Below, piece after piece: positions 13,701 through 25,200 of a DNA stretch of 64,000 bases. The stretch covers positions 52,028,424-52,092,423 of the forward strand of contig OX246741.1 of assembly GCA_945910005.1 (NCBI GenBank), given 5' to 3'. A program made the position numbers and the translations under genes. The notes beneath the pieces are model-generated. The model worked only from the letters and a program-made list of their open reading frames with translations. It searched no databases and had not been told where the DNA came from. The DNA is from Isoperla grammatica (taxonomy: Eukaryota > Arthropoda > Insecta > Plecoptera > Perlodidae). Each line of letters starts with the position of its first letter. The stretch's first letter is position 1.

Positions 13701-16700
13701 ACGTTATATCATTAAACATATTTAGATTTGTAGGTTATTTTTTCTCAATGCAAATATTAGCAGACATTTAACTTCGTATTTCATGTCTTAACTTCAACGT
13801 GTACCGTATTCATCGTTCACAGTCCGTCTATGAAGACGCAATGGACCTCATAGCGAAGCTGCCAGTAGTGGCTGCAACCATCTACCGTAACACGTACCAA
13901 GAAGGCAAGGGAATTGGCGCCATTGACTCCGCTAAAGATTGGAGCGCCAACTTCACTCAGATGCTCGGTTATGACAGTGCTGAATTCACAGAACTCATGA
14001 GGTTATATCTCACCATCCACAGGTATGTATCTCGATATAATATTATACTTTTATATCAATCCCAAATGAATTATGAATGATGTTGGCTCTACTTCTTTCA
14101 AAAAAAAAATTATTTTTTTTTGATATGGGATCCATCTAATCACTAATCTGGTATGAATTTGGAACCAAACAGAAACCTTGTTATGTTCGGAAATAAAATA
14201 TTTATTGTAAACTAAAATCCAAACCTGGCACACAGTGACCATGGTGTGCCAGACCGCTGCCAACTATGATATTGATGGCTGACTGATTCAAGAATTAGCC
14301 TAAAATGTTTTTTAACTACAATTTATAAGTGGTTGCTGTGTTATCGTAGAGTATGTCTAGTATAGGCTAGATGATTCAGACACATAATCTCCCAATCTCC
14401 CATTGTTTACACAAGTGTATTTTCATGAAATCGGTACAAAGGTCTACGACATGTGTGTTGGGGCTACCTAAAGCAGTAATATATATATATATGTTCAGTT
14501 TATTGACAATTATCTTATAATTTCATTGATAATGTTTTTATGATGATTATATTATCATGGGTGTAATCCTATAGGTAGGCCCTACTAACACAGTTGCTAA
14601 TGGTAGGCCTAGGCCTATGCCTGAAGATCTGATTTAGTGATTTATGAATGTTTTATCTCTTGTAATTTGTAAATTAAGTTAATTAATGCGAACTTTGCTT
14701 TATTAATAAAAATCGGTCTCGGACTTTGGAACTACAAATTTTGCAAACTTTGAACTTGTGTTCAATGTGTCTGCAATATTCAAAATGGAAATAGTAGGTA
14801 TTGTTTCAATGTTGCCGGTTCACGCCAACACCACCAGGCCTTAGCTATTTAACTGAACTTTGAAACACAGATTGTTTGAAGTCAGAACGTAGATAAATTA
14901 CCTTAACGCAAACTTCAAAATTTCAATCCAAACAGAATTAATAAGTTTGAAAGGTGTAAATGAATGTTGTCAATTGTTTCGTTGTTTCCAGTGACCATGA
15001 AGGTGGCAACGTATCAGCGCACACTGTGCATCTCGTTGGCTCGGCCCTTTCAGACCCCTACCTCTCGTTCGCTGCCGGAATGAATGGTCTGGCAGGGCCC
15101 CTCCACGGTCTGGCCAACCAAGAGGTAAGCTGCAGTGATGGTGGGGGTGAATTAGTTAGGTATAGTTAGGGGCACAGATTTATGGTGTTTTCAAATTCAA
15201 AATATCGGTGTTTTGAAACCCTCAAAGCGGTGAATATACCATCAAATTAACGCTTTCAGCGGTGTTTTCAAAATACTATTTGTTACACATTATTCAGGAA
15301 TTGGAGTAGGAACAATATTAGTAGGAATGTTTTTAAGGCTGATTTACGATTCGGGGGCCATGTACAGTAAACCAAAGCAAACCTAGGGCTACGAGTGGCT
15401 GAAATAACTGCACTTTGCTGTACTTAGGCTCAAGAACACTGCATTGTTGTACCACATTTTACAAAAACAGTTTCTCTACGTGTCCATCACCCGTACAATA
15501 GCCTTTTGAAGTAAAACAAAGATATGCAGTTTTTTTTACTAAATATACGAATTTAATAACCCCGTTTACATGGCGGACTGAGTCCGGTACCGAGTACGGT
15601 CCACGCCATGTAAACACCTAGAAAATGGGACCGAACCGACTGGGTCCGGTCCGCCCAAAAAGCTAGACTAGGCCTAGGCCTAGACCGAAAGACCGTACTG
15701 AGTCCTTCATGTAAATAAGTAGGCCTAGAACAGACTGACTGAAGAACTGAAACTTTGAACGAACGCTGTTTGTAGGTGAATAAGGTGGAAAATGATTGTA
15801 GTTGTCATCAACAAAAATCAAGTAAAATAGTTACAACGGCTTGTAACCTTTTGTTCACCGGGATGCATCTTTAAATTAGTTTTATACGGCAGAAGGGAAA
15901 AGTAGGGTTATGTGCGACCAAAACAAACAAGTGCAGCGCGAGACCGAAATCAAGTTGCCACCAAAAGCCTAGAAGAGGCACTGGTTTAGTTCAAGTCAAT
16001 TTTCTTTTACTAAAATATATGAATTAATGTAGATATTTACAAGTCAAGTTATTTTCTTTTTTCAAGGCATTTTATTTTCTTTCTTCGCGTGGATAACTGT
16101 TCACTCGTCAGTTCGCGTGTTGTTTGTTATGAACAGGAAGCGGAAAAAAACATGTCATCACTCAGCATCGACCCTACCTGCCAGTCGAAAATATATCGAA
16201 GTCGAAGGTCGGGTCGGTAAAGAAGTTTTCGACTGTTACATGAGCCGATAAAAGTAAAACCTACTTGACCGATTTTTCACGCAAATTGACGGAGAAGTTT
16301 TATTTTTTACATTTTACGACGTTGATTTTTTGCAAATTGTTGAAAACTCGATAAATATCTTGTTTTTTCGCGGTTATTTCGTATTTTCACAGTTATTTGC
16401 GATATTTCGTGAATTCAAATAAATTTCGCGATATTTCGTGATTCAATTTCACTGCCAACAGGCTGCTAGTGGGTGATTTCATCCACAAATACGAAAAAAA
16501 ACGTTTTTTATTTTTTTCGTGCTTTTGCTTAACGCGAAAATTCGATGCCTCTAGGTATAGTGCAGATATTTTATGTTTGTCATAGTTTGAAGCTCCACTC
16601 CCTAGTTATGTGACCACCACCAGTTATGTGACGCATAACAAATATGAATGATTATAAATATTAGCAGATATTTATTGGATAGCTAGGAAGAAAAATGATT

Positions 16701-18973
16701 GAAAAATCAAACTTTCGACATAGGATAAAAAAAAAAAATAATATGAAATGAATAAATATATGATTGTCACAGGGGTAAGGGATGGTCACATTAATGGAGG
16801 GGAGTGTTAGGGCGACTTCAAGCTAAGAAAATCACAAGTCTAGGGCTCCTAAATTTGCTTCCAGTTGCAGACTGCAGGTACTATCTTTGGGAGGAATCAT
16901 GCATTAATCCCAAGAGCTTTCCCTAAATTGTGGCTCTCTGGAGCTTTTGATCATATATGTATTCTGAAACGCAGTGTAAAGTCTTGGAAACCATTAGAAC
17001 AGCAGCCGGAGTTTTGCAAAGACTACCAGTGAATAAGAGGTCGAAATTGGACATATTAATAGGACAATACAACAAAAGAGCCGAAGGGATGGACCTGCTA
17101 GGCGGGTGCCGGCCTTTCACGGCCATTAACATCCAGCGTTGCAGCGGTTATTGTTGTTGTTATATAAAAATATATCCACTAATGCATTTCCAATGAGGGT
17201 AAATGCAGACCCAACCCAAATACTACGAAACTGGCAACGTCGGCCGGCCAATCTTCGAAAATTGTGAGAGGGTCGAGCAAAGCAGTTGCTTACACAAAGA
17301 AATAACATCCACTTAGTGTTTATTGGTTGTCACTCAGTTCCCATTCAACGTAAGTCCTTTATTTAGCCGGCTGTAGCTCTGATGATTTCCACCACTTTAC
17401 AGTGAAGGGGGGTGACACTCTACATACAGAGCATATAGGTACTACGTATCCACCAAATTTAGAATTCCATGTAGGCTAAACTCTGGAATTCTTATCTTAC
17501 CTTCCCAAATAATATACCTAACCATTTGACCCCTTCTCAACTAAGTAATTACTAATCAGTTGTTAATTAGGCCTACATACTAATATATTGCTTGTTCTGA
17601 TTCAGGTATTGGTATTCCTGAAGAAACTGTCGGCAGCTTTGGGAGAGAATCCCAGCGACGACCAACTGAAGGAGTTCATCTGGAAGACTCTCAAGTCAGG
17701 CCAAGTTGTTCCTGGATACGGACACGCCGTTCTTCGTAAGACTGATCCCAGGTAACTAGTTACGCTACTGTTATGTCCAGAACCTGTTTGTTGGTTTTGA
17801 GGTCAATCCCACTCTCCTGCCTTTAAAATCCTATCATCATTATCCATCCCCGTTACCTGCTTCTGGCAGGGTCAGCATGGGTTTCACAACCAAATTTTTC
17901 CACCTCTTCCTATCTTCCCACAATCGTACTTCCTCTACTTGCTCCCAGTTCTCTCCCCTCGTCCTAAACGTACTAAATCCTATAACGTTCGATAATAAGA
18001 GTACTAGACAAGACAGTGTCTAGACTAAACTAGGATTCAGTGTAAAAATGTTAAAATACGTTTTATACGGTTCCAATCAAGCACTGTATGGCAGGGTTGC
18101 CACCAACTAAAATTTCAAATCCTTGATGGGTACTTAAAGGACATCACAACACTGTGATTTTCCGGCGTTATAAAATGCGTTATTTTTTTTAATGATTTAT
18201 GGCGAAAACTAGAAGTCTCTAGCTTGTACCAGAAATTTATAATAAATTATTGAAATGACCCAAGTTTTGGTGGTGCGCGCGCACCCGATAATCGTGACGT
18301 CACGCTTGCGCATTTTTCGAGTCGAAGCAGACGCCAAATTATGAGCCAGCGCCGTGAAAAACTCACGCTGTAGCTGAAGATATGGTGCTCAGAGAAAAAC
18401 AAATGATATCATTGTGTTCTGCGATTTTTTCTCTTCAATAACATTGTTAAAGAAAATACTTTTGTTGAACAGAAAACATAGTTTAAATTCATTTTTCAAA
18501 TGCCTTCAATTTCACTAAATTAGCGTGTTTTTAACAACATTGAAAGCGGATAAGATAAACGAAATGTTAAGATATTTTTATACTGACATATAGCCACATG
18601 CATGCAGAAAAATAAAAAAAATACGGCATGTATATTGAGGGAAACGTGTGCACGTGTGCGTTTAATATATTTAGATGCATTTTCAGTCAACTGGGCGGCA
18701 GTACAAGCGATCGCCAGAACGAGTCACGCCCGCGGCTGACTGTTGTCAGAATACTACTCATCCAACAAACGTAAACTTTACCCCAACCGCTGTAGCTCGT
18801 GATGGATCATAACTGGCGCACACCTGACTAGTATGAGACACAGGGACGTGGGTTTATATCCCGTATGCATGTGTTAAATGTTGTCGGTCATCATCACCTA
18901 TTATACACTCATCCTCTAATGTATCTCTATAATAAATCATCTAATAAAAGTGTAAAACAATAATAATATTACT

Positions 18974-19007
<34 letters not shown>

Positions 19008-19180
19008 CATGCAGAAGGCTGCAATCCTCGGCACAACTAATATCGTGCGCAAGGTCCTCAGCCTATGAGCTACATTGTCACCACCATCTTTCGGCCGCCA
19101 CCCTAGGGTGCACTCTCGCATCGTCTTGGCTCAAGAGGAGCCCGATGGTGCAAATGAGAGAAGAGAAGAAAGAAAATAAC

Positions 19181-19225
<45 letters not shown>

Positions 19226-22200
19226 TAATAATATTACTAATAATATTGTTACCATAGTAATAAATAATATTAAATTACTACAAACAAATCCGCATAATAA
19301 GAATAATAATGGTTACTATGGTGTTACCCGTGGGCTAAGTTTCAAACGAGTAATAAAAAGGTTAATGTTTTCTGAAAAGCCGCAACGAGATTTCTGTCAT
19401 ACAGCGGTAGGCTGCTGCGCGAATCAACAACAAAACACGCCTGGAAATACCACACAAATACTTGCACATTTTGAAACGAATTATAAGTGACATATTTTTT
19501 TTATTTTTCTGCATGCATGTGGCTATATGTCAGTATGAAAATATCTTAACATTTCGTTTATCTTATCCGCTTTCAATGTTGTTAAAAACACGCTAATTTA
19601 GTGAAATTAAAGGCATTTGGAAAATTAATCAAAACTATATTTTCTGTTCAACAAAAATATTTTCTTTAGCAATATTATTGTAGAGAAAAGATCGCAGAAC
19701 ACGATGATATCATTTGTTTTTCTCTGAGCACCATATCTTCAGCTACAGCGAGAGTTTTTCACGGCGCTGGCTCATAGTTTGGCGTCTGCTTCGACTTGAA
19801 AAATGCGCAAGCGTGACGTCACGATTATCGGGTGCGCGCGCATCACCAAAACTTGGGTCATTTCAATAATTTATTATAAATTTCTGGTACAAGCTAGAGA
19901 CTTCTAGTTTTCGCCATAAATCATTAAAAAAAATAACCCATTTTGTAACGCCGGAAAATCACAGTGTTGTGATGCCCTTTAAAAAATCCTGAGATATCCT
20001 TGACATTTTTTTAATCGAGCGCTTTTTAATTAAATACAGTAAAGTCTAGTGTACGATTGGCGTCAACGCTAACTTCAACTTCAACACCTTGATAAACCTG
20101 TACATTCATATGGAAGCATTCACGATTGCAGAAATGCGTCAACCGTCAACTTGAACCGTCAACGTCAAAGTTAAACTCATTCCAACTTTGACGATTGGCG
20201 TTAACGCTTGACGCTCGCGCATGCGCATTTACATGTCACCAAAGAGTTTCCAAAGAAATATCTGTTCGTTTTCCAAAGAAAGCATTTTCTTCCTTTGATT
20301 TTGTTGATGTTCACTGGCACACAAATAATAACCTCTAAATGACAACCACCAAGGTCTACTTGATCTCTGTCTGGCGGATGCTCGTTGGGAGTTCGACGAG
20401 CCTCCGCTAGGCGGAGATCAAGTAGACCTTGACGGGACCAACGTGTAGAGATGGCCGTGCAATAACGAAGATCAACGAAGTTCACCGATGAGTACCGACG
20501 CAGCTTCAGTTGCCGTCGAATCGTGAATCAAAAGCGTTAATGTGAATCTATTACCGGTTGACGATTCAAGTTGACGCCAATCGTAAACTAGGCTTAACAA
20601 TCAAAACATATGAATCAAAACATGAAAAAGTTGGATTTAATATTATCAAGGCCTAGATTAGCCACACTAGTTGCTCTCTTCTTCTTCTTCTTCACCTTCT
20701 TGGGGCTTCCTTTTTTTCAGGTGTTTGGCCTTTTTTCGCATATCGTTAGTTGGCTTGAACTCTGCAAATGACCTCCTATTCTTACACATCATTAAAGAGT
20801 TCAACATAGGAGAAGATAGGCGTGTCCTATGAGAAGTTTTTATCATTGTCAAGTTGCTGAAGACCCGCTCTACCTGTGCATTACTGTGTGGCAGAATAAG
20901 CATGGCTTTTGCCAACTTACAAAGTGTAGAGTAGTCAGGAGAGTGAGATGCTATTGCACTCCAGTATGTATCGATCTCACGGTTTTCGTCAAGACCTAGG
21001 GTTGGAGAGAGATCAGACAGTGAGTATGCAATGAATTCTGTGTTCAGTTGGTCCATTTCTTCTTCTGGAATCACCATGGGAAATCTTTTGGCCAATTGTT
21101 TGATTTTTTGCCAATCCCCAGAAGACTTTTGAGCTGGGTCAAGTACATCAATGTTTAGCAGTACTTGATCATTAAAAGGGAGAAGTCGATACAGTCCCTG
21201 GCACATTTTTCGTAGAAATCTCTCACATTTCTAAAAAAACTCGGCCTTCTCTTCCTTTGTTATTTGACTAGGCCTACTTTCTAACAGATTCCTTGTTTTA
21301 TGCCCTACAAAGAGGCTCTCATCAGACAACTGGTTTTTCAAAGAATAATTCAATTCCACAGTAGGGAATGAGCTACTCTGCAATACTGAAAATTGAATGA
21401 AACTAGCAAGCAGTTGTCGGAGTAAGGAACACATTTCCTTATTCAGCTTATGGAGGTGAGGGCGTTCGTGTTGAAACATTACATTGAATTTGGTGAATCT
21501 TGGGAGAACCGCCTCCAAAAATAAGAAATATAACTTAGAGTAGGCAGAATTAAGAGTTTCTTGAATCCTTGCAACCGAATCGAGTTTGCTTTCCTTTACG
21601 TCTATGTTCTCTTGAAAATACACTGTAAGTGCAGACCACTGCTCAAGCGTACGCGTCACACACTGCAACATAGCTAGCCACCTTGTTAGGCAAGGTCGCA
21701 AAATTGTATGCGTTTCTAAATCTAGGCTTTTTTGTATTTCTCGGAATTCCTCTTGGCGCTTCCCCGACGTCTTGAAATACGTATAAACATCGCGAATGAA
21801 CTGCTCACATGTGGCCGGTAGTTCATTGCATGCGTGCGAGGCCGCAAGTGCGCAACATGGCACGTGCAGTGAAGGAACCAAACAAGGTCCTGTTGGAGTT
21901 TAATGCGCGAGAGAACAGAGTTGAATTCTCCAACCATCGTGCGGGCGCCGTCCGATGACATGCTGATGCATTGTTTCCAGGAAATGCCATCACGCTCAAA
22001 TGTGTTATTTACCACATTAAACAAGTTCTCTCCTGTTGCTGCTCCTTGAAAAGCAACAACCTCGTATAGATATGTCTCGACTTTGTCGGCGCCAAACATC
22101 CGAGCCATGATTACCATCTGTCTTAGGGTGGCCTTATCTGTAGACTCATCTATCATAAGCGTGAAAAACTGACTTTTCATTTTATTTACGACATCTTCTT

Positions 22201-25200
22201 TCACCGTATCACCGAGTACCTGTTCAATTATTTGACTCGTTTTGGTGCGCCCACAATGAAAGTTCTTGGCGATATCACTATCAGGAAACATGATAGGCAC
22301 AAGCTTATTAAAATTGTCACTTAGTCTTACAGAGAGATTGTTTTCCGTAACAAAGTTTGCCCAGAGAAGGCACGCATCAACATCGCCATTGTTTGCAGTG
22401 ACAACAAAATTAGTCATCAAGTTATTGTTTGCGACTGATCTTTCATTTTTCTTGTGGTTCTCAGAAGCTGCATGCCGCCTCAAGTCCTTTAGTCCACCCG
22501 TCGTTACGTTTAGCACAACGGAGCATATCACGCAGGAAGCAGTTAGGTCCGTTTGGCCCTTACGGAGCCACTTAAGTTCATTTGTCCACTCATTCTTAAA
22601 CTTTTGAACATAGGGCTTCCTATAAGTCATTTTGGGCGTGAAATCACGTTAATCGTAAAACATAATAGGTCTAGGCCTAACGATAAACGAACTGGCGCAC
22701 TACACAAATTGCAAGCTTGCGTTGCGTTTTGAAACCGAATTATTCACACAAGATCAAACACGTGTTGCCGAGCGCGAGCAAACACGGCGCCGCAAGTGAT
22801 ACAATCGACTGACCATGCGAGTGCGACTGACCGACTGGCTTTACGTTGCGCCCGTAACTGTCCCGAGCGGTCCCGAGCTCGGCCGACTCGGGCCGAGTTG
22901 AGTGCAGACAGCCGACCGTAGAGGACTGACGTCACCGCTGGCACGGGGCAGTGCTGTAGCGGTGCTGTGCTGTGCTTGCAGGCAACAGTGGACGTGGCGA
23001 TGAATGCGAGAGATAGACCACGGCGGCATTATTTCAAGTTGATTATGATGACATTATGCAACGCGTCGCGCGTAATGTAAGACGCGGACACATTGAGCCT
23101 TGATATTCCGGCAATATCATTATTTTTTTTAATTATTTTAAAATATTTTCGGAAAATTGACATTTTGGAAAAATACGTGAATTTCCCCAAATATCCTGTC
23201 ATCCTTGAAATACCCTAAAAATCCGGAGATTCGGATCAAATCCGTGAAAACGACAACCCTGCTGTATGGTTTTCAATCTATTTTTCGGTTTTTCCCATCA
23301 TTCTAAATAAAAAAATAATTTTTTTGAATTTTACATAATTTGCCAGTTTCTGATGCATTATCATATTCAATGATTTAACTTTCCGTTGCAGAGTCTCTAC
23401 TATAGGCTTATGCCTGTGTAACACTTCTCTATCATGACGTGATATTCCAGGTACACTTGCCAACGAGAGTTTGCCCAGAAGCATCTGCCCAACGACGCCA
23501 TGTTCAAGCTGGTGTCTCAAGTCTACAAGGTCGTTCCCCCGGTCTTGATGGAGACCGGCAAGGTCAAGAACCCCTGGCCCAACGTGGACGCCCATTCCGG
23601 CGTCTTGCTCCAGGTACCAACATGCTCACCTCAAATCTTAAAACTCTACATTTTCTTTATTTGTAGAGGCCTACATGAGTCCTTTTAGTTAGAATACACT
23701 TGATCCCTACTTTGAACTATCCATACATTTCAATTAACAGAGTTTGATCTAACAACTTAAAGGGATTATTGTAGTACATGCCTGTGAATTAATTGGAAGC
23801 TTCATTATTTTAAACAAAAGTTTGTCTAGTTGGCCTCATTCTAGATTTATGATTTCAGAATAATTTTGAAATATTAGTTTGAGTTCTTTATATGAAAAGG
23901 GTATACCTACCTCTAGGCCTACATCAAAAACTGCATTTTCATTTTAATAGTTTTTCTTTTGTAATTTTGTGGACAATATTTACTTACCAAATTTTGGATT
24001 TGTGGGCTAATAAACCCAAATTTTAAATAAAATGCCATTTTTATTTTAGAAAGAAATATGTTTTCATAACTTGTAAGTGACTTCAAAATTGTATGTAGGC
24101 CCAGGCAATTATAAAATAGCATAAAATACTTTTTTTTAAATGTCACTTTCTTATGTTCATTTTATACTTTTCATTTTTGAATGGCCAATAAAAACATTTA
24201 AGGGACTGTAAGCTCTACCTACAACGTATCTTTTGTAGGCTATGTTTTTTTTTCGATTTTTTTCAAGCACATTTTGCATGTTTTCACCGTAAACTGCTAT
24301 TGTATAGTTGTATGTAACTCTTCATATTAGCCTCACATAGAGGTCCAATATGGGGTAAACTTGTAGCTGTGCCTCAACAAGTTATATATATTAGGGATGT
24401 CATAGGGTACCCGGGTTACCCGGATCCAGAAATTACCCGAATCCATTTTTAGGATCCGGATCCTTTTCGGGTAGCATTATTTGTATAAAAAAAAAAAAAA
24501 AAAAATACGCGACGATATTTCTGCGGCTACTTTCCTTGAAGCTACAGTGAATTCCAGCTTGTGGGCGTGGCCAGCTGGTCGCTGGTTAGTACGCGCTGTC
24601 ATTACTGCGGGAGTTCTGTGAGGCCATATACACTCCCCTCCCCCCGCCCCCCTCGCCCTTCCCGCGCACAGCGGTCGCACAGAGCCCAACCCACACAGCG
24701 GCCGGCAGCTGACACGGACAGAGAACGACCTTCAACCGCGTGGTTTCGGGGTAGGGGGGGGGGGTGTAACCAAGATAAGATGACATAATTTAGGCTTTCA
24801 GGATTCGGGTAACCCGGTTCTTGGAAGGTCTGGAACCGGATCCGAATTTTCCTACCCTATGACATCCCTAATATATATAGTTCGTCCAACGAGACTCGAT
24901 GGATTTCGGCAGATTCGCCGACTCAGCGGGAACTTGTAAGCTGCGTGTCACCAATCATGAAGCTTTGTATTTTAAAATACCGTCCTCACTGACTGCCGTC
25001 AGTGTTGCCAGGCTGTCATTTCTTTGCAAACCTCTTTCCAAACCAAATGAAGCAAAATAATTTAATATGGTGACATTGGGCTGGGCTTGCCGCCTTACCT
25101 TCGCTTTTGTCAACCCATATTGTGTTTTGATCTCCTGTGCTCGTGGGGCCGAAGAGTTGAGAGTAATAACATGGGGAATGTTTCCACTACTTCGACTAAT

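Larger units (their letters stand above)
18138..19978. mobile_element. Foldback (long inverted repeat) element, TTAA-flanked
   Basis: The arms 18138-18621 and 19491-19978 are inverted copies, each about 485 bp, with scattered mismatches. The ends are AGGACATCACAAC and GTTGTGATGCCCT, with TTAA on each side (18134-18137, 19979-19982). The loop holds two (AAT)n tracts and a possible degenerate tRNA-like SINE. No protein is encoded. It sits inside the hAT element and is therefore younger than it. The TTAA target and AGG start are shared with the MITE at 5313-6173, although the rest of the termini differ. Confidence 0.88.
18092..23261 (-). mobile_element. hAT DNA transposon with two nested insertions
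   Basis: The left end is CAGGGTTGCC and the right end is GACAACCCTG, inverted apart from one base. It is flanked by the 8-bp duplication CTGTATGG. The total is 5,170 bp; subtracting the foldback element (18138-19978) and the MITE (20042-20595) leaves about 2.8 kb, a normal size for an autonomous hAT. The transposase lies on the minus strand (20667-22630) and is broken. Upstream of it, 22740-23040 is unusually CpG-rich and may hold the old promoter. Readable target duplications and few coding breaks suggest a fairly recent insertion. Confidence 0.92.
17752..23450 (+). other. Citrate synthase intron, 5.7 kb, mostly transposon
   Basis: Donor GTAACT, acceptor TATTCCAG. An RTE-like 3' fragment lies at 17840-17968. 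A 5.2-kb hAT element with nested insertions fills 18092-23261. Without the transposons the intron would be only a few hundred bases. Confidence 0.85.

Noticed and set aside
16957..17196. 79-codon open frame with a protein-like start
   Set aside because: No family recognised, intronic, no splice sites fitting citrate synthase; left unassigned.
22266..22607. 113-codon plus-strand frame
   Set aside because: Antisense shadow of the hAT transposase.
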